From Niastella koreensis GR20-10 (GTDB lineage Bacteria > Bacteroidota > Bacteroidia > Chitinophagales > Chitinophagaceae), in contig NC_016609.1 in NCBI RefSeq assembly GCF_000246855.1, positions 1,798,001-1,862,000 on the forward strand: a DNA stretch of 64,000 nt, read 5' to 3'. The notes under the pieces are model-generated. The model made no database searches and was not told the DNA's origin. It saw only the letters and a list, made by a program, of their open reading frames with translations. Each line of letters starts with the position of its first letter. Position 1 is the first letter of the stretch. The position numbers and the translations under genes are program-made. Shown piece after piece: positions 9,058 through 19,200 of this stretch.

Positions 9058-10639
9058 TGGCATTCCCATTTTTAAGCAATGGGTGCCGGGCTGGGCAATA
9101 AAGATCATCCTGTTCTCGCTGATCCTGCCCACGATGGTGTTATTTTTTCTGCCCTTTGCCAATATCAACGCCGCCGCGGGTTTTTATGGCAGCGAACCTG
9201 CCGATATTCAATTTGCCGTAGGGCTGTTCTATGCAGGCTATGTGGCGTTTTATAGCCTGGAGCGCCGGTTTTTTACTTACCTGGCTGCAAAGGAATATTT
9301 TGTCGTTTTTACCATCCTGGAAATTGCCACTACGGTGATCTGTTATCATACAGGTGAATTGCATATACTGTTCCCATTGCGCTTTTTTCAGGGTATGTTG
9401 TTTAGCAGTACGGTGAACCTGTCGTTATCGTTGATGTTTACCCAACTGCAAACGGAGCGGGCGCGCGAGATCAGTTTTTCGGTTTTCTTTGGCATGCTGA
9501 TCTGTATCCTGCCATTCAATAACCTGGTTACGGCCGATCTGATCGATGCGTTTAATTTCAATATTGTTTATAAGGTTGCTTTGTTTTCCTATCTCCCTTG
9601 TTTATGTGCGATCATGATCAGCATGAACAATGTGCGGTTGAATGTCCGGTTTCCGCTTTCCAAGCTCGACTGGCAGAGTTTTGTTTACTGGGGGCTGATG
9701 CTGGTGTTACTGGCCTACGTATGTATTTACGGACAGGAGTATTACTGGCTGGAAGATCCGCGCATTCGCTATAGTGTAATTGCTATGGCTGGCGCCACGC
9801 TGTTGTATGTATTGCGGGTAAAAAGTATGAAACGGCCGTATGTGCATCCCGGCATTTTCTCGTTCCAGAATTTCCGGATGAGTATTTTCATCCTGTTTAT
9901 TCTTTTCATCTGCCGCTTTGCGATCAATATCATCAACAACTTTTTCGGCAGTGTTTTGCGGTTAGATCCCATGCACGTGAGTTATGTAAATACCATGAAC
10001 CTGGCAGGACTGATCATCGGGGTGATTATTTCCTGTGCCATGATCCTGCAGAAAAAGAACATTCGCTTTTGTTGGATCCCCGGTTTCGGGTTGTTGCTGG
10101 CCTTCCATATAAGCATGTGGTTTCTTTTTAACAGCGAAGCCAATGAAAATAACTTTTACCTCCCGTTATTTATTCAGGGGTTGGGTGTAGGTATAATCAT
10201 GGCGCCTACTATTGTCTATGCCGTATCCTCGGTGCCGGTTGGTATGGGCCCTTCGGCTTCTGCTATTTGTCTGGCCACGGGTTACCTGGGATTTTGTGTA
10301 AGTACCGCTTTGATCAACTATTGCGAATTATACAGCAAGAGCCGCCATTACAACGCTTTCCAGGACCATCTTACCAAGGTTGACCCTGCTGCAATACACG
10401 GCCTTACTGTTCGGGCAGGTAAGTTATTACACCACGGCATGGCGCATAAACAAGCGGTAAAGGGCGGGAGTAAATTACTAATAGATGCGGTAAACAAACA
10501 GGGACAGATCCGCTTTGCCATGGATTATTATGAATGGATGGCGCTGATGCTGATTGTAGTGCTGCTACTCGTAGCCATCTTTCCTTCACTCAATAAAACG
10601 GCGGTTTACCTGCGCTCACGCAGATTGTCGCCGGCATAA
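9050..10639 (+). CDS. MFS transporter, EmrB/DHA2-like
   Basis: About 529 residues from the ATG at 9050 (MVSGIPIFKQW), chosen over an upstream in-frame start at 9023 because the upstream nine residues lie inside the adaptor gene and add nothing recognisable. The protein has 12-14 hydrophobic helices, beginning IKIILFSLILPTMVLFFLPFA and ending LMLIVVLLLVAIF. With the HlyD-type adaptor and TolC duct it makes a tripartite EmrAB-TolC-like exporter. Sequence divergence from classical EmrB is considerable (no clear motif C seen), so the drug or metabolite exported is unknown. Confidence 0.88.
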   Translation: MVSGIPIFKQWVPGWAIKIILFSLILPTMVLFFLPFANINAAAGFYGSEPADIQFAVGLFYAGYVAFYSLERRFFTYLAAKEYFVVFTILEIATTVICYHTGELHILFPLRFFQGMLFSSTVNLSLSLMFTQLQTERAREISFSVFFGMLICILPFNNLVTADLIDAFNFNIVYKVALFSYLPCLCAIMISMNNVRLNVRFPLSKLDWQSFVYWGLMLVLLAYVCIYGQEYYWLEDPRIRYSVIAMAGATLLYVLRVKSMKRPYVHPGIFSFQNFRMSIFILFILFICRFAINIINNFFGSVLRLDPMHVSYVNTMNLAGLIIGVIISCAMILQKKNIRFCWIPGFGLLLAFHISMWFLFNSEANENNFYLPLFIQGLGVGIIMAPTIVYAVSSVPVGMGPSASAICLATGYLGFCVSTALINYCELYSKSRHYNAFQDHLTKVDPAAIHGLTVRAGKLLHHGMAHKQAVKGGSKLLIDAVNKQGQIRFAMDYYEWMALMLIVVLLLVAIFPSLNKTAVYLRSRRLSPA

Positions 10640-10645
10640 TATAAA

Positions 10646-11068
10646 ATGAAAATCATGAAATATATAATAGCAACAATAGCGCTAATAGTGATACTGGCCA
10701 GTTGCAACAAAAAGGGGCAGGACTTTAAAATAAGATCGGTAACCCTTACGGCGCACAAGCCGTTGCAATACCAGCAGGAGTTGTTACGCGTGAAATTCCT
10801 GGATGGGGGCGATTCAACAAAAGGGATCGGTGTAACTTCAGGCTACCCGGCCAATTTGCCGCTGCCTGCCACCATGCTGGTTGATGCTTCCTTCAAATTG
10901 AAATTATACAGTCAGCCCTGCTATGTGCAGCTCTGGGGCGATTCAACCGGGTTGATCAGCACGGTTAAAGTAAATATGAAGGATTATAAAATTATTTTCC
11001 CGCTGGAAATGGAAGTGGGGAACAGCGATATGAAGGTGACACTCACCGGTAAATGGGATCAGCAATAA
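10646..11068 (+). CDS. Small lipoprotein of unknown function
   Basis: 140 residues with a lipoprotein signal peptide ending LASC (Cys20). The mature part is beta-rich, with no family I recognise. It starts 6 bp after the MFS gene and ends before a strong terminator, so it is the last gene of the efflux operon and may be an accessory or substrate-sensing protein. A second Met three codons in would also serve as start. Confidence 0.75.
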   Translation: MKIMKYIIATIALIVILASCNKKGQDFKIRSVTLTAHKPLQYQQELLRVKFLDGGDSTKGIGVTSGYPANLPLPATMLVDASFKLKLYSQPCYVQLWGDSTGLISTVKVNMKDYKIIFPLEMEVGNSDMKVTLTGKWDQQ

Positions 11069-11084
11069 GCATCAACATCCTGAT

Positions 11085-11117
11085 AAAAAAAAGCCTTCAT
11101 TTTTTGGAGGCTTTTTT
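11085..11117 (+). terminator. Rho-independent terminator after the efflux operon
   Basis: AAAAAAGCCT pairs with AGGCTTTTTT around a short T-rich loop, giving an A-tract/hairpin/T-tract that can work in both directions. It closes the tolC-to-lipoprotein operon 17 bp after its last stop codon. Confidence 0.85.
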
Positions 11118-11134
11118 ATTTAAACCGTTTTCCC

Positions 11135-11142
11135 TAGATTTG
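11135..11142 (+). promoter_or_regulatory. -7 element TAGATTTG, candidate promoter of the GntR-type gene
   Basis: A perfect TAnnTTTG match between the terminator and the heptamer array. No TTG lies at the expected -33 distance. Transcripts from here would carry the whole heptamer hairpin (11166-11289) in a 150-nt leader. Confidence 0.4.
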
Positions 11143-11165
11143 ACAATAGAATAGAATAGGACAGT

Positions 11166-11289
11166 TAGGCTAAACGCTCAACGCGTAAGGCTTAACGCTG
11201 ACTCCCGCGATTGCTGTATGCCCACCTGTATTGGGCGTTCCGGTTTTGCGTTCAGCGTTTGGCGTTCAGCCTTCGGCCTTCAGCCTTAA
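11166..11289. repeat. Inverted pair of degenerate heptamer arrays upstream of the GntR-type gene
   Basis: The left array (11166-11200) is five exact-length heptamers of NNAASGC type (for example AACGCTC, AAGGCTT). The right array (11248-11289) is six exact-length heptamers in the opposite sense: GCGTTCA, GCGTTTG, GCGTTCA, GCCTTCG, GCCTTCA, GCCTTAA. The 47 bp between them are unrelated. The two arrays can pair as a long imperfect hairpin. The right array stops 10 bp before the start codon at 11300. Confidence 0.85.
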
Positions 11290-11299
11290 GCTTGCTAAT

Positions 11300-12316
11300 A
11301 TGAACGATGTATTTAAAGAGATCTACGAAATGGAAGGGGTGAGCGGCTTGTCGAAACACGATCAACTCGTGAACGGCATCCTCAACGCCATCCAGAACAA
11401 ATCGCTCGCCCAGGGCGATATTTTACCTTCTGTAAATAACCTCATCAACGAATTCGGGTTTGCACGGGAAACCATAGCCAAGGCCTATAAAGACCTGGTA
11501 AACCGCGGTATTGTGGAATCGAAGAACCGCGTGGGTTTTTATGTTTCCAACTGCGATGTGAACCAGCAACTGAAAGTAGCGCTGGTCTTATTTGCCTTTG
11601 ATGCTTTCCAGGAAACCTTTTATAAAGTGTTCCGCTCGAAACTAGGTAAGAACGTACAGATCGATGTTTTCTTTCACCATAATAATATCGATGTGCTGGA
11701 TAGCACTATCCAGGGCATTCGCGGGCGCTATGGGGTATATGTGGTGGCGCCAATTCCGCATAAACGGACAGCGGAGATCCTGGAAACATTGCCCCTGGAT
11801 AAATTCCTGATGATAGACCGGTACGAGAAGATCCCCGGTGATTATTCCTATATAGCCCAGGAATTTGAAAATTCCTCTTATCGCGTATTTGAAGAACTGG
11901 CCGGGACTATTAAGAAATACGATGGCATGATCTATTACCATCGTCCCGCGGCCGATACACCCATCGAGATCCTGACTGCCTTCAAACATTTTGTAAAGGC
12001 GCACAAAATAAAACATGAGATCAGGGCGGAATACCTTCCGGGCAGTCTGGAGAAAGGCAAAGTACATTTCACCATCAATAATACCGAGTTGTGGAGCATG
12101 TTGAAAGACTGCAAGATGAAGAAACTGAAACCAGGGAAGGATGTAGGTATTTTATCGCACAACGATGAAGTAGTGAAGGAGCTCATATTTGATGGCATTA
12201 CCACGTACGCCGCCGATTTTAAAATGATGGCGGAGAAAGCAGCCAATTTTGTATTGACACGAAATAAGATCCGGGAAATAATCCCCACTGTACTTATCCG
12301 GCGGAATTCACTTTAA
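11300..12316 (+). CDS. GntR-type regulator with LacI-like sugar-binding domain
   Basis: 338 residues from the ATG at 11300. An earlier in-frame start at 11231 would translate only the heptamer repeat and is rejected. Residues about 18-83 form a GntR winged helix (DILPSVNNLINEFGFARETIAKAYKDLVNRGIVE). Residues about 90-335 resemble a periplasmic-binding/LacI-type effector domain (LKVALVLFAFDAFQETF, DVGILSHNDEVVKELIFDG). Such proteins are sugar-responsive regulators in Chitinophagaceae, analogous to AraR. It opens the PUL, just upstream of a symporter and glycosidases, so it probably controls that locus. Its stop codon overlaps the first unit of the next heptamer array, so the gene is bracketed by repeats. 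Confidence 0.88.
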   Translation: MNDVFKEIYEMEGVSGLSKHDQLVNGILNAIQNKSLAQGDILPSVNNLINEFGFARETIAKAYKDLVNRGIVESKNRVGFYVSNCDVNQQLKVALVLFAFDAFQETFYKVFRSKLGKNVQIDVFFHHNNIDVLDSTIQGIRGRYGVYVVAPIPHKRTAEILETLPLDKFLMIDRYEKIPGDYSYIAQEFENSSYRVFEELAGTIKKYDGMIYYHRPAADTPIEILTAFKHFVKAHKIKHEIRAEYLPGSLEKGKVHFTINNTELWSMLKDCKMKKLKPGKDVGILSHNDEVVKELIFDGITTYAADFKMMAEKAANFVLTRNKIREIIPTVLIRRNSL

Positions 12317-12432
12317 GGCTGAAGGCCAAAGGCTGAAAGCCAGATACAGCTCATAAACCTGCCTGCAAACAAGCGGAACTATGCGGAGCGGACACTAGCC
12401 TTAAGCCTTATGCGTTTAGCCTTTAGCCTTAA
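12315..12432. repeat. Inverted pair of degenerate heptamer arrays between GntR-type gene and symporter
   Basis: The left array (12315-12342) has four heptamers AAGGCTG, AAGGCCA, AAGGCTG, AAAGCCA. Its first two bases are the last two of the TAA stop codon. The right array (12398-12432) has five units GCCTTAA, GCCTTAT, GCGTTTA, GCCTTTA, GCCTTAA and ends 4 bp before the symporter ATG. The middle 55 bp are not repetitive. The organisation matches 11166-11289. Confidence 0.85.
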
Positions 12433-12436
12433 GCAT

Positions 12437-14023
12437 ATGAATATAACCGGTTTTATTTGTTTCCTGCTTTTCCTGGCATTGGTTGCCGTTGTAGCTTTTT
12501 ATAATACCAGGAAGATGCGCCTGAATACCACTGCGGCCTATTTTATGGGGAACCGCTCGCTGGGATTCTGGATGGTAGGTTTTTCCCTTTTTCTCACCAA
12601 CATGAGTTGTAATGTGCTTATTGGTGAGAATGAATTTGTATATACCAACGATATGTCGGTAATGGCGTGGGGCATGAGTTCCATTCTGGCGATGATCATT
12701 GTAGCTGAATTTTTTCTTCCGGTGTATTTAAAAATGGGCGCGGTTACCACGCCCGATTTCTTAGGACAACGGTTTGGCCCCCGGTTAAAAAAGTTTGTAA
12801 GTATTTTCTTTCTGGCCAGTTATGTGGTGAGTTTAATACCTACGGTTTTGTATGGCAGTGCGGTGGCGCTCAATGGCATTTTTCATGTAGATGCCGCATT
12901 GGACATTTCATATTTTTCTGCCATCTGGTTGCTGGTGATATTGGTGGGCATTATCGGTTGTTGTTATACCGTATTAGGAGGTTTTAAAGCTATTACTATT
13001 TCTGACCTGGTGCAGGGCGCGGGCCTGGTAGTGGGAGGTATTCTATTGCTTGGCTTTGGATTGCGGTACCTGGGGCAGGGGAGTGTGGTGCATGGCATCC
13101 AAACTATCCTGGCATCAAAAAAAGAACACCTGAATGCCATTGGCGGCACGCATAGTCCTATTCCGTTCAGTACAATATTTACCGGCATGTTCCTGATAAA
13201 CCTGTACTACTGGGGTATGGAACAATATATTATGCAACAGGCGCTGGCGGCGCGCAGTTTATCACAGGGGCAGAAAGGCATTTCACTGGCCGCGCTGGGT
13301 AAATTCCTGGCGCCTTTATTCCTGAATGTGCCGGGATTGATTGCTGTGCATTTGTATCCGCATTTAACCAATACTGCTACGGTATTCCCAAAATTGATTG
13401 GTGATGTATTGCCGCCTGTAATGTCTGGCTTTATTGCGGCTGTCGTTTTTGGCGCAGCCATCAGCACCTTTAATGCGGGCCTCAATAGTTCGGGTACCTT
13501 GTTTATAATGAACCTGTACAAACAATGGCGGCGGCAGGCAGGGGACCGCGAACTGGTAAAAGCGGCGCGGATTTTTCAGATCTCGCTTACTGTAATGGCT
13601 ATGTGTTTCTCGCCATTTATCAGCCGGTTCAATGGCGGGTTCTATTCTTATATACAAAAAGTATCGAGCTTCTTTAGTGTGCCGGTGTTCTCGGTGATGA
13701 TCGTGGGCTTTCTAACCAAAAAAGTATCGGAAGCAGCAGCTACTATAGGACTGGTATTTTTTATTATTACCTATATGTTGAGCCAGCTGGTGTTCGACCT
13801 GCCCTTACATTATTTGCATGTGGTGGCCATTCTGTTTGTGGTAACAGTGGTGTTGATGCTGGTGGTGGCAAAATGGAAACCTATGACAACACCTTATACC
13901 TTACAAAACCAGGCGATGGTTGACCTGAAACCCTGGCGCAGCCGGCACTGGTTCTTTCTGTTATTATTGATGCTTATGGCAGCAGCTTTTGTTTTGTTCT
14001 CCAAAGCAGGCCTTGCACGGTAA
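12437..14023 (+). CDS. Sodium:solute symporter (SSS/SLC5 family)
   Basis: 528 residues from the ATG at 12437. Nine residues from an earlier in-frame start (12410) are encoded by the heptamer array and are rejected. Roughly 13-14 hydrophobic helices are visible. Family features include the N-terminal NTRKMRLNTTAAYFMGNRSLGFW segment, AVTTPDFLGQRFG, the IIGCCYTVLGGFKAITISDLVQG helix and AAISTFNAGLNSSGTLFIMNLYK. SSS proteins import sugars or related solutes with Na+. Its place between the regulator and glycosidases suggests uptake of a monosaccharide released by this PUL across the inner membrane, fucose or galactose being plausible. Confidence 0.92.
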   Translation: MNITGFICFLLFLALVAVVAFYNTRKMRLNTTAAYFMGNRSLGFWMVGFSLFLTNMSCNVLIGENEFVYTNDMSVMAWGMSSILAMIIVAEFFLPVYLKMGAVTTPDFLGQRFGPRLKKFVSIFFLASYVVSLIPTVLYGSAVALNGIFHVDAALDISYFSAIWLLVILVGIIGCCYTVLGGFKAITISDLVQGAGLVVGGILLLGFGLRYLGQGSVVHGIQTILASKKEHLNAIGGTHSPIPFSTIFTGMFLINLYYWGMEQYIMQQALAARSLSQGQKGISLAALGKFLAPLFLNVPGLIAVHLYPHLTNTATVFPKLIGDVLPPVMSGFIAAVVFGAAISTFNAGLNSSGTLFIMNLYKQWRRQAGDRELVKAARIFQISLTVMAMCFSPFISRFNGGFYSYIQKVSSFFSVPVFSVMIVGFLTKKVSEAAATIGLVFFIITYMLSQLVFDLPLHYLHVVAILFVVTVVLMLVVAKWKPMTTPYTLQNQAMVDLKPWRSRHWFFLLLLMLMAAAFVLFSKAGLAR

Positions 14024-14060
14024 CCCTTATTAAACTTTGTAAATTATAAACTACCCAACC

Positions 14061-16097
14061 ATGCGATTCATACCCTTACTATTGTTCTGCATATGTTTGA
14101 AAGCAGCTACAGCCATGGCTGCTGGTGATAAGGATTCATTGGTAAACATTCCATTGGGAAAAAATGGTCTCATCAGATTTCATTTAAATAGCGGTACCTG
14201 GGATGTGCTGTTCAACAGAAAACCGGTTATTACTGGTGCTTATGCAATTTATAAGGAAGGAGAGAAAGAAATAACAAGTAAGGAATTAGGTGTTGGGAAA
14301 TATATTGAACTCTATCAATTTGTTGAAACCAGGGTGAGAGGTGGAGCTATTGATTGGTATCACAATGGCAAGCAGATAAGGCTGAGTTTTACAACTTACC
14401 CTGTACAAAATTATTTTTATACCACACTTGAAATAACGGGACAACACGCTGCCACCAACTACATCTCTCCGTTAGCCGGAGCCCGCGTGGTAATGGATTC
14501 AACAGGTGATAACCGGGCATTGACCGTTCCATTCGATAACGATATGTGGGCACGTTTCAATGCACAGCCATTTCAGCAGGCCAATTTTACCAGCAGTGAA
14601 GTAACGGCTTTGTATAATAATGATAATTATCATGGACTGGTGATCGGTTCGAAATGGCATAATGATTGGAAAACCGGAATTACCGTAAAAGCCGGCAATG
14701 CCAGATCTGTAACGGTGACAGCCTTTGGTGGATTGGCTGACAGCAATATTACTCATGATAAAATTCCACATGGAAAGGTTGTAATAAAAGATTCAGTCTG
14801 TATATCGCCCTCGATACTGATTGGTATATGTGACGACTGGCGAATTGGGATGGAAGAATATGCAGGCGAAATCCAGCATTACAATTCGCAGGGGATAGCC
14901 AAATGGGAAAAAGCCACACCTGTTGGCTGGAACAGCTGGGGCGTGCTGCAAACAAAGATCTCGCTCGATAAAGCAAAAAGCGTTGTTGACTTTTTCTATG
15001 ACTCCTGTAAAGCGTTTCGCACCGCCGATGGTAGTTTGTTTATTGATCTCGATTCTTTTTGGGATAATATGATAAAAGGTGGACTGGATGGTGATGTAAG
15101 CCAACTGAAAGAGTTTGTTGCTTACTGCAAAAGCAAAGGATTCAAACCCGGTATTTACTGGGCGCCTTTTACTGATTGGGGAAAGTTCGATCGCAAGATG
15201 GAAGGTTCCGCTTACAGCTATGCACAGGCATGGACGAAACAAAATGGCCTGCCGGTTGATATGGATGGTGCCTTGGCCCTTGATCCTACACACCCCGGTA
15301 CCAAAGCAAGAATTGAATTTTACCTGAACCACTTTAAGAAATTAGGTTTTGAAATGATCAAGATCGATTTCCTGGGACATGGCGCTTTGGAAAGTGATCA
15401 TTTCTATGATCCCAAAATAACTACCGGCATGCAGGCCTATAACATGGGCATGAAGTTTATCGACAGCGTACTGGATAACAAAATGCTGGTATACGCTGCT
15501 ATTTCACCTACGATGGCCACGGCCCCTTATGTTCACATGCGCCGCATTGCCTGTGACGCTTTCAGCGCTATCGATAATACAGAGTATACGCTAAACAGCA
15601 CAGGCTATGGCTGGTGGGAAAGCCATCTGTATAATTATGTAGATGCCGACCATGTGGTGTTCAACAAAGAAAGCGAAGGCGCCAACCGCGCAAGATTGGC
15701 GGCTGCGTTGGTAACAGGCACACTCATCACCGGAGATGATTATTCATCAACCGGTCCCTGGTCGCAGACTGCTAAAAAATTATTGCAGAATAAATCACTG
15801 CTTGAAGTGATAAAAGACGGCCACAGCTTCAGGCCTGTTGACGCCAATACCGGTAACAAGGCGGTAAATGTATTTGTAAAAACCGTTGGTGATAAACTGT
15901 ACCTGGCTGTTTTTAATTATAGTAATAATCCTCTTAAATATACATTCCCATTAACCCGTCTTGGCTTGAGCCAGTCAACAAAGTATTATAGTACAGAACT
16001 GTTTTCTGGTAACAATACTACATGGTCTGGTACTGTTGAGCTAACTGTACCATCTTCTGATGCAATGATTTATATCGTTAACAAAACGGGGAAATAA
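14061..16097 (+). CDS. Clan GH-D glycoside hydrolase, alpha-galactosidase-like
   Basis: 678 residues with a signal peptide (CLKAATAMAAG). An N-terminal beta-sandwich (about 30-270) precedes a TIM barrel starting ATPVGWNSWGVLQTK (compare MGWNSW of GH27/36). The barrel contains LFIDLDSFWDN, GFKPGIYWAPFTDWG and MIKIDFLGHG, whose Asp436 is the expected nucleophile. A small C-terminal beta domain follows (about 595-678). The overall fold is that of clan GH-D (GH27/GH36 relatives), but it is not a textbook member of either family, so alpha-galactosidase activity is an inference. It lies 37 bp after the symporter and precedes the promoter of the susC operon. It is a likely exo-enzyme of the PUL. Confidence 0.78.
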   Translation: MRFIPLLLFCICLKAATAMAAGDKDSLVNIPLGKNGLIRFHLNSGTWDVLFNRKPVITGAYAIYKEGEKEITSKELGVGKYIELYQFVETRVRGGAIDWYHNGKQIRLSFTTYPVQNYFYTTLEITGQHAATNYISPLAGARVVMDSTGDNRALTVPFDNDMWARFNAQPFQQANFTSSEVTALYNNDNYHGLVIGSKWHNDWKTGITVKAGNARSVTVTAFGGLADSNITHDKIPHGKVVIKDSVCISPSILIGICDDWRIGMEEYAGEIQHYNSQGIAKWEKATPVGWNSWGVLQTKISLDKAKSVVDFFYDSCKAFRTADGSLFIDLDSFWDNMIKGGLDGDVSQLKEFVAYCKSKGFKPGIYWAPFTDWGKFDRKMEGSAYSYAQAWTKQNGLPVDMDGALALDPTHPGTKARIEFYLNHFKKLGFEMIKIDFLGHGALESDHFYDPKITTGMQAYNMGMKFIDSVLDNKMLVYAAISPTMATAPYVHMRRIACDAFSAIDNTEYTLNSTGYGWWESHLYNYVDADHVVFNKESEGANRARLAAALVTGTLITGDDYSSTGPWSQTAKKLLQNKSLLEVIKDGHSFRPVDANTGNKAVNVFVKTVGDKLYLAVFNYSNNPLKYTFPLTRLGLSQSTKYYSTELFSGNNTTWSGTVELTVPSSDAMIYIVNKTGK

Positions 16098-16113
16098 TTA
16101 ATCCTGGTATTTT

Positions 16114-16143
16114 TTTGACCGAATGAAAATAACTTTATATTTG
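16114..16143 (+). promoter_or_regulatory. Promoter of the susC-susD operon
   Basis: TTTG at 16114-16117, an 18-bp spacer and TATATTTG at 16136-16143 fit the Bacteroidota TTG/TAnnTTTG consensus very well. The leader would be about 80 nt. A short inverted repeat GTACA-N8-TGTAC at 16164-16181 just downstream is a candidate operator, perhaps for the GntR-type protein. Confidence 0.7.
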
Positions 16144-16229
16144 TAGTGGTATAGGATAGTATAGTACAGGTTAAAGTGTACCATTCCTATTCAGGGTCTC
16201 ATTTGTAATACCAATCAAACGCTGCTCAT

Positions 16230-19200
16230 ATGACTAAACGATTTGCCTGCTGTATGCGGAGGTGTACAGCCTTCTCACACCCATCTTTCTATCTAATTCT
16301 TTTCACCTTATTTACCGGTTTCCTGTTTTCATCAATGGATTCACTGGCGCAAGCAGAAGGACCCATCTCGGGTACGGTGCTAGACAGTACCCATCATGAA
16401 GCACTGGCCGGCGTATCGGTACAGATCAAGGGCTCCCGGCAGGGAACCAGCACCGATGGAAAGGGCCGCTTTGCGCTCGATATTCCCGGCGACCACGTAA
16501 CCCTGGATATCTCATTTGTGGGTTACAAGCAAATACAAATAACCGCCTATAAAGGAAAGCCGGTTACTGTTTTGCTGCCCCTGGCCGAGGACACCACCCA
16601 GGATGTAGTGGTGGTAGCCTATGGTAAACAGAAAAAGCAAAGTATGGTGGCTTCTATAACCACCATTAACCCGAAGGAACTGCGCGGCGCTTCCAGTAAC
16701 TTAACCAGCATGCTGGCCGGCAGGGTTTCGGGAATGATCGCCTACCAGCAAAGCGGGGAGCCGGGCGCCGATAATGCCACCTTCTTTATCAGAGGGGTGG
16801 GTAGTTTTGGCGCTGGTAAAGTAGACCCGCTGATCCTGATCGATGGGATGGAATCATCTACCAACGACCTGGCCCGTTTGCAACCCGATGATATCGCCGG
16901 GTTCTCCGTACTGAAAGATGCTGCCGCTTCTTCATTATATGGCGCACGCGGCGCAAATGGCGTAATTCTCGTAACCACCAAAAGCGGCGCCGAAGGCAAA
17001 GCGAAGTTTGGGGTACGGTTAGATATGCCTGTTTCAACCAATACCCGCAACTTCAAGTTCGCCGATAACATCACTTATATGAAGCTGGCAAACGAAGCGG
17101 TGCTTACCCGCGATCCGCTGGGCGTATTGCCATATACCCAAAACAAGATCGATCATACTGCAGCAGGCGACGATCCGTTGCGTTATCCAAACAACAACTG
17201 GATCAACTCCCTCATAAAAGACTATACCATCAACAACAAAGCCGACATGAACGTAAGCGGTGGTGGTAAAACAGCCCAATACTATATTGCCGGTACCTAT
17301 AATATCGACCGGGGTATTTTGAAAACTGTTTCAAACAGCACGTTCAACAGCAATATACGGTTGGGTAACTACAGCGTTCGTTCCAATATCAACATAAATA
17401 TTACTCCTACTACCAAAGCGGTGGTAAGAACCTATGCGCAATTCGATGATTACAATGGCCCTCCGGGTTACCGCGATCAATATGGTAACTGGGTAGGTGG
17501 TGGACAGGCTGTTTTTAACAGCGCCATCTGGAGCAACCCGGTGATGTTCCCTGCGTTGTATCCCTCTTCATTCGCGCCATACCTGCAACACCCCATCTTT
17601 GGTAATGCCTATGTTGGCAATACCACCAGTTTGTACACCAATCCGTTTGCGCGCATGGTGTCGGGTTTTCAGCAATACAGCACTTCAACAGTGAATGCGC
17701 AGATCGAACTGAATCAGAACCTGAATTTTGTAACACCTGGATTGGCTACCCGGTTTATGGCGTATACCCAACGGTATGCATTTTTCACCGTAAACCGCTC
17801 GTATTCGCCATTCTATTATACTTTAATGCCCGATGCCAATGGCAAGTTGAATGTATTAACACCGTTGAACCCGGGACAGGGTACCGAATACCTGAGTTAT
17901 AATCCTGGTGACCGGTTATTGAATACAACCACTTATGCGCAGTTAGCTACTGATTACAGCCGCACCTTTAACGACAAACACGCCGTAAGCGGCATGGTCA
18001 TTGGCATTTTACGTAATTTCCTTACTGCCAATGGAGGAAATATTCAACAATCGCTGCCTGCCAGGAACCTGGGGTTGTCGGGCAGGTTCACCTATGCATT
18101 CGATAACCGCTATTTAGCAGAGTTTAACTTTGGTTACAATGGCTCGGAACGTTTTGCGGCCAACCACCGCTATGGATTTTTCCCTTCAGCGGGGTTGGGT
18201 TGGATCATCTCGAATGAAAAATTCTTCGAGCCTTTGCAAAAGGTGATCAGCAACCTTAAATTCCGCACTACCTATGGCTTGGTTGGTAATGACCAGATCG
18301 GTAATACCAACGACCGGTTCTTTTACTTATCCAACGTAGATCCCAACAGCAGCGCCAACAGCTATCACTTCGGCCTCGATCAGGGACATTGGATCCCCGG
18401 TTACGCAGTTAATCGTTACGCCAACTTCGACATTACCTGGGAGAAGGCCAAAACCTTCAACTATGGTATGGACCTGAACTTCCGCAACGGTATCGGAGTT
18501 GTAGTGGATGGATTCCATTCCATACGTTCCAACATCCTGATGGCAAGAAATACCATTCCTACCACCATGGGTTTGGAAGCAGGCATCCAGGCGAATGTGG
18601 GCGAAGCGGAAAGTCAGGGTGTGGATGTTGCGCTTAACTATACCAAAGACATCAATAAATCATTGTGGGTACAGGGCCGGGCAAACTTCACGTATGCTAC
18701 CAGCAAATACCGCATCAATGAAGAACCAAAATATCCCGCCAGTTTGCAATACCTCTCGCAGGTTGGTCAGTCGTTGAAGCAAGGGTACGGTTTAGTGGCC
18801 GAAAGATTGTTTGTAGATGATGCAGAAGCCAGCAAATCGCCGGTGCAAAGTTTTGGTGGCAACCCACCTATGGGGGGCGATATCAAATACCGCGATATCA
18901 ATGGCGATGGACAGATCTCCAGCCTTGATGTGGTGCCGCTTGGTTATCCTACTGTACCCGAGATCACATATGGTTTTGGTTTCTCCGTGGGGTATAAGGG
19001 AGTTGATCTGAGCACTTTCTTCCAGGGTAATGCCAGAGTGTCTTTCTTTATCAATCCATATAATATCTCCCCCTTTGTATTGAATGGCGGTTCGCAAAAT
19101 GGATTACTGTCGGCCATAGCGCAGAGTCACTGGTCTGAAGACAAACAGGACCTGCACGCTTTCTGGCCCCGGCTCGATGCCCAATTCAACAACAACAATT

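Noticed and set aside
11231-11299. N-terminal extension of the GntR-type regulator
   Set aside because: It is a translation of the heptamer array only (SAF-type repeats); the ATG at 11300 gives a normal GntR start.
12410-12436. N-terminal extension of the symporter
   Set aside because: Encoded by the heptamer array; the ATG at 12437 begins the first membrane helix correctly.
14031-14060. TAAACTTTG before the GH-D enzyme as a promoter
   Set aside because: It has three bases between TA and TTTG and no -33 element; the gene is probably read from the symporter transcript.
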